Positions 1 to 10,155 are shown, counted from the stretch's first letter. The stretch: 64,000 bases of DNA from Pythium myriotylum (GCA_023091665.1 JALJCQ010000015.1:2914001-2978000), one strand, 5' to 3'. Made by a program: numbers and translations. Notes: generated by a model from the sequence alone, not told the origin.

Positions 1-72
1 AGTCCGTCTAGCCGAGTCACGAGAAGGGTTTGAAATCACTGGGAGACCACAGACGCAGGCCCACGCAACAGG

Positions 73-89
73 TCATTCCGCATCTTGCG
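73..89 (+). promoter_or_regulatory. Oomycete Inr + FPR core promoter of PAN copy 1
   Basis: TCATTCC (73-79) followed by CATCTTGCG (81-89) matches the oomycete initiator (YCAYTYY) plus flanking promoter region (CAWTTTNYY, one mismatch). It would give a 5' UTR of about 85 nt. The same element lies at the same distance before each of the other four copies. Confidence 0.6.
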
Positions 90-158
90 CTCCAAGCCTC
101 AAGCTTACTTCTCTCCCTCCTTCTTCCACCTCTCCCACGGTCTCTCCTCCACTCCACC

Positions 159-905
159 ATGCACACTGCTGGTCTCTTCGTCGCTACTGCGCTGCTGCTC
201 GCCTCCGTCGACGCTCGTGGAAACGGACCCGGCACCTCTTGTATCGTCCAAGGCCAAGATCGCCTGGGCTTTGACATCGGCAACGTCAAGGGAGCTGACA
301 CCGACGCCTGTGTCAGCGCTTGTGAAAAGCGCGAAGGCTGTCGCGTGTGGAGCTGGACCGACTACCAGGGCGGCACCTGCTGGCTCAAGAGCTACCCCTC
401 CCAGCTCGTCCCGAAAGCCAACGTGACCACCACCACGTGCGTACGTGATGGCAGCCCCTGGAATATCTGTGTCGGCCAATACGGAGTCAACTTCGTTGGC
501 AACGACATCGGTAGCAAGCCCGCCAAGGTGGCGACGGATTGTTGCGAAATCTGCAACCAATTCACCGGATGCTCAGCGTACTCGTGGTCGGCCGCCAACG
601 GCGGCACGTGTTGGCTTAAGAGCAGTGTGGGCACTGCCGTGGGCAAGTCGGATGTGATCTCGTCGTCGCTCATCAACGTCGGTCCGGTGTGCGCGTTCGA
701 GTACGACACGGATTTCCCGGGTCAGGACATCGGCAACAAGCCTGCGGTGAACGCTGGCGAGTGCTGCTCACTGTGCAAGGCTAACGATAGCTGCAAGGCG
801 TACTCGTGGAACAACTACAACGGCGGCACGTGCTGGATGAAGAGCGGCAAGGGTAGTGCGGTGACGTCGCCTGGCGTGATCTCGGCCTTTGTTGTCCGAG
901 TCTAG
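159..905 (+). CDS. Secreted triple PAN/Apple-domain protein, copy 1 of 5
   Basis: Encodes 248 residues. An N-terminal hydrophobic stretch (residues 1-19) reads as a secretion signal. Three PAN/Apple-like modules follow, at about residues 28-94, 104-172 and 178-248. Each has a DxDFxGNDIG-like opening, a CCxxC, a C-x-A-Y-x-W and a GGTCW(L/M)KS motif. PAN modules bind carbohydrate or protein; in oomycetes they occur in secreted lectin-like proteins such as CBEL, so an extracellular, glycan-binding role is inferred. The ATG at 159 is chosen because the frame upstream has only non-ATG starts (TTG at 30), the signal peptide begins here, and an oomycete-type initiator lies 86 bases upstream. It converges on copy 2 (minus strand). 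No intron is needed. The protein is identical in all five copies. Confidence 0.85.
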   Translation: MHTAGLFVATALLLASVDARGNGPGTSCIVQGQDRLGFDIGNVKGADTDACVSACEKREGCRVWSWTDYQGGTCWLKSYPSQLVPKANVTTTTCVRDGSPWNICVGQYGVNFVGNDIGSKPAKVATDCCEICNQFTGCSAYSWSAANGGTCWLKSSVGTAVGKSDVISSSLINVGPVCAFEYDTDFPGQDIGNKPAVNAGECCSLCKANDSCKAYSWNNYNGGTCWMKSGKGSAVTSPGVISAFVVRV

Positions 906-1067
906 TCTCGTCGAAGCTGACCTACGTCTCGCCGGGTTTGCTTTGACCTAATCGAGATCATCAGTAAGTAGTGAACACAACGCGGATGACATCATCCAAG
1001 CCCCCTATATGAAATAGAGCTTGTTGGATTCCCAATTAGTACTACGCAGTAGTGATAGTGACGACGG

Positions 1068-1983
1068 AAGCACACAAGGTCGCCCGACGATTCCTTTGCG
1101 AAAGAAAGTCGGCGCAACCACTATGCCATGAAACAGGAACATGGTGACCATTGCCGTTGCTGATTTAGTGAGCACATCAGTCACGGCAATGTTGAGGCAA
1201 ATCCAAACAGTGGGATTGAGCAAACAAGCTAACTCGAATGAGGCCATGCCGAGTGTGCTGGAGTGGTGTGGTGGATCTTGAACGTCTCGGCACTTGGTGG
1301 CACGATGGAAAGTGAGTAGTCTGGTCGAGTGCTCATGGCTGGAGGCGACGGTTGAAACCACCAGTTGAACTGTTCGTGCACCCTTCCTGGAACTCAGCCA
1401 TCGTTCCACCAACGTTCTCTCTCGCGTCAGAAAACCACCGGTTGACATCCCCAACCAGCCAGCAGCAAACGTGCGAAGGACGCGGGTGTGTGCTGCTCAC
1501 TGTGCAAGGGCAACAAGGATTGCAAGGCGTACACGTGGAGCAACTCCAAGGGCGGCACGTGCTAGACGAAGAGCGGCAAGGGCCAGGTGACGTGGTCGTC
1601 AAGTGTGATCTCGACCTCACTGGCTGGTTTCTAGGTGGCATCTCGAATCGATGTCAGCAGTCATCGGGTCTGATGGGTTTTCAAGCCAACTTTGTTTTCA
1701 AAGCCCGGGCTATCTTCGTCGTAGAAAACCCAGCAATTGACGCCGCCTCCGTTGCAACAAGCTTAGGTGGGGGAGAAGAGCATGCAGACTATTCTTTCGG
1801 AAGAAGTGCTGTTGCCGAAGGTTAATACTCTTCATGGATGACTTTTCTGAGTTCTGAACCAGGGTGCCAGAGCACAACCGACTTCATTTCGACCGCCGGC
1901 TCCATCAGCAATGATAACAACTTGATGTTGATAAGATATTCACCGATTTCAAGCAACGGCTCTCTGCCAACGCCTATGTATCC
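1068..1983. repeat. Loop of palindrome 1 (916 bp)
   Basis: Non-palindromic spacer between the convergent 3' ends of copies 1 and 2. It recurs as a direct repeat at 6115-7030 (offset 5047). It contains a dead PAN fragment (1441-1634). Its left edge resembles the sequence downstream of copy 5 (11217-11325), where the GTCGGCGCAACCAC motif is tandemly duplicated. No convincing gene of its own. Confidence 0.8.
1441..1634 (+). pseudogene. PAN-domain 3'-end fragment with in-frame stop
   Basis: The reading frame from 1482 to 1634 translates as the last PAN module of the family (CCSLC, CKAYTWS, GGTC, KSGKG, SLAGF end). The Trp of the GGTCW motif is replaced by TAG (1563-1565). The 5' part is degraded (1441-1481 only loosely matches the NDIGNKPA region). 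Nearest relative in the window by wording is the gene at 19615-20400. An identical second copy lies in the other loop. Confidence 0.75.
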
Positions 1984-2145
1984 CCGCCGTCACTATCACT
2001 ACTACGTAGTACTAATTGGGAATCCAACAAGCTCTATTTCATATAGGGGGCTTGGATGATGTCATCCGCGTTGTGTTCACTACTTACTGATGATCTCGAT
2101 TAGGTCAAAGCAAACCCGGCGAGACGTAGGTCAGCTTCGACGAGA

Positions 2146-2892
2146 CTAGACTCGGACAACAAAGGCCGAGATCACGCCAGGCGACGTCACCGCACTACCC
2201 TTGCCGCTCTTCATCCAGCACGTGCCGCCGTTGTAGTTGTTCCACGAGTACGCCTTGCAGCTATCGTTAGCCTTGCACAGTGAGCAGCACTCGCCAGCGT
2301 TCACCGCAGGCTTGTTGCCGATGTCCTGACCCGGGAAATCCGTGTCGTACTCGAACGCGCACACCGGACCGACGTTGATGAGCGACGACGAGATCACATC
2401 CGACTTGCCCACGGCAGTGCCCACACTGCTCTTAAGCCAACACGTGCCGCCGTTGGCGGCCGACCACGAGTACGCTGAGCATCCGGTGAATTGGTTGCAG
2501 ATTTCGCAACAATCCGTCGCCACCTTGGCGGGCTTGCTACCGATGTCGTTGCCAACGAAGTTGACTCCGTATTGGCCGACACAGATATTCCAGGGGCTGC
2601 CATCACGTACGCACGTGGTGGTGGTCACGTTGGCTTTCGGGACGAGCTGGGAGGGGTAGCTCTTGAGCCAGCAGGTGCCGCCCTGGTAGTCGGTCCAGCT
2701 CCACACGCGACAGCCTTCGCGCTTTTCACAAGCGCTGACACAGGCGTCGGTGTCAGCTCCCTTGACGTTGCCGATGTCAAAGCCCAGGCGATCTTGGCCT
2801 TGGACGATACAAGAGGTGCCGGGTCCGTTTCCACGAGCGTCGACGGAGGCGAGCAGCAGCGCAGTAGCGACGAAGAGACCAGCAGTGTGCAT
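2146..2892 (-). CDS. Secreted triple PAN/Apple-domain protein, copy 2 of 5
   Basis: Inverted copy of the gene at 159-905, giving the same 248-residue protein. Its 3' end faces copy 1 across the loop. Its 5' end faces copy 3 across a 2-kb spacer, so copies 2 and 3 are divergent. The 5' flank (2990-3050) carries a variant shared with copy 5 but not with copies 1, 3 and 4 (GTCGCGACAAGGATTT on the coding strand). The start at 2892 is supported by the initiator at 2962-2978 and by the signal peptide. Confidence 0.85.
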   Translation of the reverse strand: MHTAGLFVATALLLASVDARGNGPGTSCIVQGQDRLGFDIGNVKGADTDACVSACEKREGCRVWSWTDYQGGTCWLKSYPSQLVPKANVTTTTCVRDGSPWNICVGQYGVNFVGNDIGSKPAKVATDCCEICNQFTGCSAYSWSAANGGTCWLKSSVGTAVGKSDVISSSLINVGPVCAFEYDTDFPGQDIGNKPAVNAGECCSLCKANDSCKAYSWNNYNGGTCWMKSGKGSAVTSPGVISAFVVRV

Positions 2893-2961
2893 GGTGGAGT
2901 GGAGGAGAGACCGTGGGAGAGGTGGAAGAAGGAGGGAGAGAAGTAAGCTTGAGGCTTGGAG

Positions 2962-2978
2962 CGCAAGATGCGGAATGA
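2962..2978 (-). promoter_or_regulatory. Inr + FPR core promoter of PAN copy 2
   Basis: Reverse complement reads TCATTCC then CATCTTGCG, as for copy 1, about 70-85 nt before the start codon. Confidence 0.6.
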
Positions 2979-3280
2979 CCTGTTGCGTGGGCCTGCGTCT
3001 GTGGTCTCCTAGTGATTTCAAATCCTTGTCGCGACTCGGCTAGACGGACTGACGTTCCGGAGCACTAGCTGCAATCGAACCCGTGGATAGACACGCGTAC
3101 TGGTACTGGAGTGGAGTGGAGTGCACGCATAGGTGTGAAACATGCGTCGAGTGGATCGACGGTTCGTTCGTTTCCTGTTGGGTCAGCAGACCGCCTGCTT
3201 GCACCCGCGCATCACGATAATGTTTTCCAGGTTGTGGGGTGAGCGGTTGAAGTCCTGATGGCCAGTCCTGATGTCGAAAG

Positions 3281-3328
3281 GAAGCAAGCTCATCTCGCCG
3301 GTATTAGCAGCGAGAGCAGCTTGCTTCC
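3281..3328. repeat. Short hairpin in spacer B
   Basis: GGAAGCAAGCT and its complement AGCTTGCTTCC lie about 26 bases apart. Just downstream the odd-centred palindrome ATACCAGTGGTAT occurs twice (near 3332 and 3403). Confidence 0.5.
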
Positions 3329-3515
3329 ATACCAGTGGTATGCCCGTAGCTATTAGGAATGACACAGCTGCTCTCAGTAGACTTCACTTCGAAACGAAAC
3401 GATACCAGTGGTATGGTCTCGACTACGCAGTTTATCGGAGTTTGAGCGATTATATGCGCCTGTCGGTGGAACAGAGAAACGTGATCAAGGATCTTGACTG
3501 TCTCTACTTGACAGT

Positions 3516-3546
3516 CTCTGTCAGCTCTCTGTCAGCTCTCTGTCAG
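3516..3546 (+). repeat. Tandem 11-bp repeat CTCTGTCAGCT, three units
   Basis: Three successive units, the last imperfect. The mirrored spacer (near 9597-9620) has only two. This is the only length difference noticed between the two 4-kb arms. Confidence 0.8.
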
Positions 3547-5119
3547 CGCTGAAGACAGTGTGTAATGATTGTCCTCACTGTCAGAAGAGACAATCGACTG
3601 AAAGACCGAGTGTTCACTCGGTTCGTTGTTCTATACAAATGTCGTCGATTGTGCGTCCATCAAAGCGTGATGGATTCCTCAAGATGCGTACGTACAGAGC
3701 ACGTCTGTAATTTGTTAGTGTTGCGTACCGGTACTAAAGCGGGTGCTAATGGGTAAACATACCACACGTGCCACACAAGGTGTCTTGCCACCCATTCTTG
3801 TCTACGCCCCTGGGTTCGACAAATTCCTGCGAGTCACATGGTTGGGTTATCGTGTCGATGGACTCGCAAGCTAACGAGTGCTGTCGTGCGAAGAGCATCG
3901 AGCAACGTGGACCACATGGGTTCGCGAATAGAGGTTGAGAGTGCGCACCCACGGCGACAGATCACCCACCGTAATGCCGTTGCTGACTGACTTGATGGTC
4001 GAAACGCCGACGTTGTGTCTTGTTTCCAGACCACCGAGTCAACCACAATTGGCGACCACTCTGGCGGGCTACGCGATCGACATGAGGATCTACGAGCAGG
4101 AAACCGACTGTCCGATTCCTCGTTGTACATCCTCGAGTCCGTCAGCGTTGGCATCCACCACTGCCAGGGATCTCCGTAATTTGTTGTCGCTGAGTGGCCT
4201 CTCTCTTGCTATCTTCCTGAAAGATGCACGCGTGTTGTTCCGATGGTTATGTCTATCGAAGACCCATAAAAAAGAGGCTGTTGCTCACTGCGTCACGAAA
4301 GAATATCCTCATACGTCTGAGACAGAGAGGCCCTCCGAGACTCGAATACTGCAGTCTGTTTGGCTCCGCCAGTCCGTTGCCTTTCAAGAAAACAAAGAAG
4401 CAGCGCAGCCCTCGCCCCCTTTCCTGAAAAAGTACTGTAACGGTTGATGGGAAGACAGCACTGACTCTGACCGCGCACAACCAACCATGTGACTCGCAGG
4501 AAATTTTCCCAACCCATGCCATGCCATCCCATCTCAACCAAGATCCGTCATCTAGAGCAAGAGCAAGACGGCGAGACATCCGATGACTGACAGGACGTGT
4601 CAAGCTGGTAGCACTCGCTATGGCGAGTGAGAGCGAGCTGGGCTCTCTGTGTACCAATCGTGTACTGTTTTCTCTGTGGCATAGTACTGTTTGTAGACTG
4701 TGTCTCGGGGAATCCATCAAAACCTCCAATACAACATGATTTGATGGATGCACGATCGACTGCGATCATGGGCATGGGTACTTTTTCGTCCTGTACAGAA
4801 ACGATACGAGTGAACACACTCACTAAATTAATACCAGTCAATTGTCTTCTTGAATGCACGGGCCATAATTGTCTTCGTTTCTCACGAGTGACAGTGCCGT
4901 CATGTGAAGACAGAACACTGTCCGTCCAGTGCGGCGCGGCGACAGGCGGTTCGCTGATCCACTCGGAACCTTTGTGATGCAAACGATTATGTAGTCGATC
5001 CACTCGATGCAACGTCTCAGACCTGTAGACCACAGCTCCGAAACGTCAGTCCGTCTAGCCGAGTCACGAGAAGGGTTTGAAATCACTGGGAGACCACAGA
5101 AGCAGGCCCACGCAACAGG

Positions 5120-5136
5120 TCATTCCGCATCTTGCG
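5120..5136 (+). promoter_or_regulatory. Inr + FPR core promoter of PAN copy 3
   Basis: TCATTCC plus CATCTTGCG, 86 nt before the ATG at 5206. Confidence 0.6.
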
Positions 5137-5205
5137 CTCCAAGCCTCAAGCTTACTTCTCTCCCTCCTTCTTCCACCTCTCCCACGGTCTCTCCTCCACT
5201 CCACC

Positions 5206-5952
5206 ATGCACACTGCTGGTCTCTTCGTCGCTACTGCGCTGCTGCTCGCCTCCGTCGACGCTCGTGGAAACGGACCCGGCACCTCTTGTATCGTCCAAGG
5301 CCAAGATCGCCTGGGCTTTGACATCGGCAACGTCAAGGGAGCTGACACCGACGCCTGTGTCAGCGCTTGTGAAAAGCGCGAAGGCTGTCGCGTGTGGAGC
5401 TGGACCGACTACCAGGGCGGCACCTGCTGGCTCAAGAGCTACCCCTCCCAGCTCGTCCCGAAAGCCAACGTGACCACCACCACGTGCGTACGTGATGGCA
5501 GCCCCTGGAATATCTGTGTCGGCCAATACGGAGTCAACTTCGTTGGCAACGACATCGGTAGCAAGCCCGCCAAGGTGGCGACGGATTGTTGCGAAATCTG
5601 CAACCAATTCACCGGATGCTCAGCGTACTCGTGGTCGGCCGCCAACGGCGGCACGTGTTGGCTTAAGAGCAGTGTGGGCACTGCCGTGGGCAAGTCGGAT
5701 GTGATCTCGTCGTCGCTCATCAACGTCGGTCCGGTGTGCGCGTTCGAGTACGACACGGATTTCCCGGGTCAGGACATCGGCAACAAGCCTGCGGTGAACG
5801 CTGGCGAGTGCTGCTCACTGTGCAAGGCTAACGATAGCTGCAAGGCGTACTCGTGGAACAACTACAACGGCGGCACGTGCTGGATGAAGAGCGGCAAGGG
5901 TAGTGCGGTGACGTCGCCTGGCGTGATCTCGGCCTTTGTTGTCCGAGTCTAG
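5206..5952 (+). CDS. Secreted triple PAN/Apple-domain protein, copy 3 of 5
   Basis: Same 248-residue protein as copy 1. It is divergent from copy 2 and convergent with copy 4. The 5' flank shares AGAAGCAGG only with copy 4 and the GTCACGAGAAGGGTTT variant with copies 1 and 4. No coding difference from the other copies was seen, although the flanks differ. That pattern fits sequence homogenisation of the gene body. Initiator at 5120-5136. Confidence 0.85.
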   Translation: MHTAGLFVATALLLASVDARGNGPGTSCIVQGQDRLGFDIGNVKGADTDACVSACEKREGCRVWSWTDYQGGTCWLKSYPSQLVPKANVTTTTCVRDGSPWNICVGQYGVNFVGNDIGSKPAKVATDCCEICNQFTGCSAYSWSAANGGTCWLKSSVGTAVGKSDVISSSLINVGPVCAFEYDTDFPGQDIGNKPAVNAGECCSLCKANDSCKAYSWNNYNGGTCWMKSGKGSAVTSPGVISAFVVRV

Positions 5953-6114
5953 TCTCGTCGAAGCTGACCTACGTCTCGCCGGGTTTGCTTTGACCTAATC
6001 GAGATCATCAGTAAGTAGTGAACACAACGCGGATGACATCATCCAAGCCCCCAATATGAAATAGAGCTTGTTGGATTCCCAATTAGTACTACGCAGTAGT
6101 GATAGTGACGACGG

Positions 6115-7030
6115 AAGCACACAAGGTCGCCCGACGATTCCTTTGCGAAAGAAAGTCGGCGCAACCACTATGCCATGAAACAGGAACATGGTGACCATTG
6201 CCGTTGCTGATTTAGTGAGCACATCAGTCACGGCAATGTTGAGGCAAATCCAAACAGTGGGATTGAGCAAACAAGCTAACTCGAATGAGGCCATGCCGAG
6301 TGTGCTGGAGTGGTGTGGTGGATCTTGAACGTCTCGGCACTTGGTGGCACGATGGAAAGTGAGTAGTCTGGTCGAGTGCTCATGGCTGGAGGCGACGGTT
6401 GAAACCACCAGTTGAACTGTTCGTGCACCCTTCCTGGAACTCAGCCATCGTTCCACCAACGTTCTCTCTCGCGTCAGAAAACCACCGGTTGACATCCCCA
6501 ACCAGCCAGCAGCAAACGTGCGAAGGACGCGGGTGTGTGCTGCTCACTGTGCAAGGGCAACAAGGATTGCAAGGCGTACACGTGGAGCAACTCCAAGGGC
6601 GGCACGTGCTAGACGAAGAGCGGCAAGGGCCAGGTGACGTGGTCGTCAAGTGTGATCTCGACCTCACTGGCTGGTTTCTAGGTGGCATCTCGAATCGATG
6701 TCAGCAGTCATCGGGTCTGATGGGTTTTCAAGCCAACTTTGTTTTCAAAGCCCGGGCTATCTTCGTCGTAGAAAACCCAGCAATTGACGCCGCCTCCGTT
6801 GCAACAAGCTTAGGTGGGGGAGAAGAGCATGCAGACTATTCTTTCGGAAGAAGTGCTGTTGCCGAAGGTTAATACTCTTCATGGATGACTTTTCTGAGTT
6901 CTGAACCAGGGTGCCAGAGCACAACCGACTTCATTTCGACCGCCGGCTCCATCAGCAATGATAACAACTTGATGTTGATAAGATATTCACCGATTTCAAG
7001 CAACGGCTCTCTGCCAACGCCTATGTATCC
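6115..7030. repeat. Loop of palindrome 2 (916 bp)
   Basis: Direct repeat of 1068-1983; same dead PAN fragment inside. It is the single-copy centre of the large palindrome. Confidence 0.8.
6488..6681 (+). pseudogene. PAN-domain 3'-end fragment, second copy
   Basis: Identical to the fragment at 1441-1634, with the same TAG in place of the GGTCW Trp (6610-6612). The lesion therefore predates the duplication of the loop. Confidence 0.75.
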
Positions 7031-7192
7031 CCGCCGTCACTATCACTACTACGTAGTACTAATTGGGAATCCAACAAGCTCTATTTCATATAGGGGGCTT
7101 GGATGATGTCATCCGCGTTGTGTTCACTACTTACTGATGATCTCGATTAGGTCAAAGCAAACCCGGCGAGACGTAGGTCAGCTTCGACGAGA

Positions 7193-7939
7193 CTAGACTC
7201 GGACAACAAAGGCCGAGATCACGCCAGGCGACGTCACCGCACTACCCTTGCCGCTCTTCATCCAGCACGTGCCGCCGTTGTAGTTGTTCCACGAGTACGC
7301 CTTGCAGCTATCGTTAGCCTTGCACAGTGAGCAGCACTCGCCAGCGTTCACCGCAGGCTTGTTGCCGATGTCCTGACCCGGGAAATCCGTGTCGTACTCG
7401 AACGCGCACACCGGACCGACGTTGATGAGCGACGACGAGATCACATCCGACTTGCCCACGGCAGTGCCCACACTGCTCTTAAGCCAACACGTGCCGCCGT
7501 TGGCGGCCGACCACGAGTACGCTGAGCATCCGGTGAATTGGTTGCAGATTTCGCAACAATCCGTCGCCACCTTGGCGGGCTTGCTACCGATGTCGTTGCC
7601 AACGAAGTTGACTCCGTATTGGCCGACACAGATATTCCAGGGGCTGCCATCACGTACGCACGTGGTGGTGGTCACGTTGGCTTTCGGGACGAGCTGGGAG
7701 GGGTAGCTCTTGAGCCAGCAGGTGCCGCCCTGGTAGTCGGTCCAGCTCCACACGCGACAGCCTTCGCGCTTTTCACAAGCGCTGACACAGGCGTCGGTGT
7801 CAGCTCCCTTGACGTTGCCGATGTCAAAGCCCAGGCGATCTTGGCCTTGGACGATACAAGAGGTGCCGGGTCCGTTTCCACGAGCGTCGACGGAGGCGAG
7901 CAGCAGCGCAGTAGCGACGAAGAGACCAGCAGTGTGCAT
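7193..7939 (-). CDS. Secreted triple PAN/Apple-domain protein, copy 4 of 5
   Basis: Mirror image of copy 3 about the centre near 6572.5, giving the same 248-residue protein. It is convergent with copy 3 and divergent from copy 5 across the inverted spacer. The 5' flank matches copy 3, not copy 2, which shows that the 5048-8097 unit is internally homogenised. Initiator at 8009-8025. Confidence 0.85.
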   Translation of the reverse strand: MHTAGLFVATALLLASVDARGNGPGTSCIVQGQDRLGFDIGNVKGADTDACVSACEKREGCRVWSWTDYQGGTCWLKSYPSQLVPKANVTTTTCVRDGSPWNICVGQYGVNFVGNDIGSKPAKVATDCCEICNQFTGCSAYSWSAANGGTCWLKSSVGTAVGKSDVISSSLINVGPVCAFEYDTDFPGQDIGNKPAVNAGECCSLCKANDSCKAYSWNNYNGGTCWMKSGKGSAVTSPGVISAFVVRV

Positions 7940-8008
7940 GGTGGAGTGGAGGAGAGACCGTGGGAGAGGTGGAAGAAGGAGGGAGAGAAGTAAGCTTGAG
8001 GCTTGGAG

Positions 8009-8025
8009 CGCAAGATGCGGAATGA
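8009..8025 (-). promoter_or_regulatory. Inr + FPR core promoter of PAN copy 4
   Basis: Complement reads TCATTCC plus CATCTTGCG, 70-86 nt before the start at 7939. Confidence 0.6.
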
Positions 8026-8097
8026 CCTGTTGCGTGGGCCTGCTTCTGTGGTCTCCCAGTGATTTCAAACCCTTCTCGTGACTCGGCTAGACGGACT

Positions 8098-10083
8098 GAC
8101 GTTTCGGAGCTGTGGTCTACAGGTCTGAGACGTTGCATCGAGTGGATCGACTACATAATCGTTTGCATCACAAAGGTTCCGAGTGGATCAGCGAACCGCC
8201 TGTCGCCGCGCCGCACTGGACGGACAGTGTTCTGTCTTCACATGACGGCACTGTCACTCGTGAGAAACGAAGACAATTATGGCCCGTGCATTCAAGAAGA
8301 CAATTGACTGGTATTAATTTAGTGAGTGTGTTCACTCGTATCGTTTCTGTACAGGACGAAAAAGTACCCATGCCCATGATCGCAGTCGATCGTGCATCCA
8401 TCAAATCATGTTGTATTGGAGGTTTTGATGGATTCCCCGAGACACAGTCTACAAACAGTACTATGCCACAGAGAAAACAGTACACGATTGGTACACAGAG
8501 AGCCCAGCTCGCTCTCACTCGCCATAGCGAGTGCTACCAGCTTGACACGTCCTGTCAGTCATCGGATGTCTCGCCGTCTTGCTCTTGCTCTAGATGACGG
8601 ATCTTGGTTGAGATGGGATGGCATGGCATGGGTTGGGAAAATTTCCTGCGAGTCACATGGTTGGTTGTGCGCGGTCAGAGTCAGTGCTGTCTTCCCATCA
8701 ACCGTTACAGTACTTTTTCAGGAAAGGGGGCGAGGGCTGCGCTGCTTCTTTGTTTTCTTGAAAGGCAACGGACTGGCGGAGCCAAACAGACTGCAGTATT
8801 CGAGTCTCGGAGGGCCTCTCTGTCTCAGACGTATGAGGATATTCTTTCGTGACGCAGTGAGCAACAGCCTCTTTTTTATGGGTCTTCGATAGACATAACC
8901 ATCGGAACAACACGCGTGCATCTTTCAGGAAGATAGCAAGAGAGAGGCCACTCAGCGACAACAAATTACGGAGATCCCTGGCAGTGGTGGATGCCAACGC
9001 TGACGGACTCGAGGATGTACAACGAGGAATCGGACAGTCGGTTTCCTGCTCGTAGATCCTCATGTCGATCGCGTAGCCCGCCAGAGTGGTCGCCAATTGT
9101 GGTTGACTCGGTGGTCTGGAAACAAGACACAACGTCGGCGTTTCGACCATCAAGTCAGTCAGCAACGGCATTACGGTGGGTGATCTGTCGCCGTGGGTGC
9201 GCACTCTCAACCTCTATTCGCGAACCCATGTGGTCCACGTTGCTCGATGCTCTTCGCACGACAGCACTCGTTAGCTTGCGAGTCCACCGACACGATAACC
9301 CAACCATGTGACTCGCAGGAATTTGTCGAACCCAGGGGCGTAGACAAGAATGGGTGGCAAGACACCTTGTGTGGCACGTGTGGTATGTTTACCCATTAGC
9401 ACCCGCTTTAGTACCGGTACGCAACACTAACAAATTACAGACGTGCTCTGTACGTACGCATCTTGAGGAATCCATCACGCTTTGATGGACGCACAATCGA
9501 CGACATTTGTATAGAACAACGAACCGAGTGAACACTCGGTCTTTCAGTCGATTGTCTCTTCTGACAGTGAGGACAATCATTACACACTGTCTTCAGCGCT
9601 GACAGAGAGCTGACAGAGACTGTCAAGTAGAGACAGTCAAGATCCTTGATCACGTTTCTCTGTTCCACCGACAGGCGCATATAATCGCTCAAACTCCGAT
9701 AAACTGCGTAGTCGAGACCATACCACTGGTATCGTTTCGTTTCGAAGTGAAGTCTACTGAGAGCAGCTGTGTCATTCCTAATAGCTACGGGCATACCACT
9801 GGTATGGAAGCAAGCTGCTCTCGCTGCTAATACCGGCGAGATGAGCTTGCTTCCTTTCGACATCAGGACTGGCCATCAGGACTTCAACCGCTCACCCCAC
9901 AACCTGGAAAACATTATCGTGATGCGCGGGTGCAAGCAGGCGGTCTGCTGACCCAACAGGAAACGAACGAACCGTCGATCCACTCGACGCATGTTTCACA
10001 CCTATGCGTGCACTCCACTCCACTCCAGTACCAGTACGCGTGTCTATCCACGGGTTCGATTGCAGCTAGTGCTCCGGAACGTC
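8098..10083. repeat. Inverted copy of spacer B
   Basis: Near-identical reverse complement of 3051-5047, shorter by one 11-bp unit (1986 versus 1997 bp). Between copies 4 and 5; no convincing gene. Confidence 0.85.
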
Positions 10084-10155
10084 AGTCCGTCTAGCCGAGT
10101 CGCGACAAGGATTTGAAATCACTAGGAGACCACAGACGCAGGCCCACGCAACAGG

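Larger units (their letters stand above)
1..3050. repeat. Palindrome 1: arms 1-1067 and 1984-3050 around loop 1068-1983
   Basis: Base x on the left pairs with base 3051-x on the right. The arms carry PAN copy 1 and PAN copy 2 in convergent orientation plus about 160 bp of 3' flank. Differences are few: two substitutions near the inner arm ends and several at the outer end. The window starts inside the left arm, so the array probably continues to the left. Confidence 0.9.
3051..5047. repeat. 2-kb divergent intergenic spacer B, itself a diverged inverted repeat
   Basis: Separates the 5' ends of copies 2 and 3. No convincing gene. Its two halves are related in inverted orientation. Both ends carry the TCGAGTGGATCGAC block (about 3148-3161; complement near 4993-5006), an ACCGCC block, and a GTCCATCAAA...TGATGGATTCC block (about 3656-3675; complement 4710-4750). 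A 22-base block at 3824-3845 is repeated inverted at 4481-4502. Similarity between halves is patchy, unlike the near-identity of the PAN arms. Confidence 0.75.
5048..8097. repeat. Palindrome 2: arms 5048-6114 and 7031-8097 around loop 6115-7030
   Basis: Direct repeat of bases 1-3050 at offset 5047, with a handful of substitutions. One example is AGAAGCAGG instead of AGACGCAGG in the 5' flank of copies 3 and 4; another is CCCCCAATATG instead of CCCCCTATATG near 6051. It forms the centre of the large palindrome. Confidence 0.9.

Noticed and set aside
3051..5047. Spacer B as a DNA transposon with terminal inverted repeats
   Set aside because: Its inverted ends are explained by the flanking inverted PAN arms and by an older inverted duplication; no target duplication or transposase.
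5995..6501. 168-codon minus-strand frame in the loop, partly seen also at 1005-1454
   Set aside because: The two loop copies differ in frame length by one substitution, no known motif, and it overlaps arm sequence and the dead PAN fragment region.
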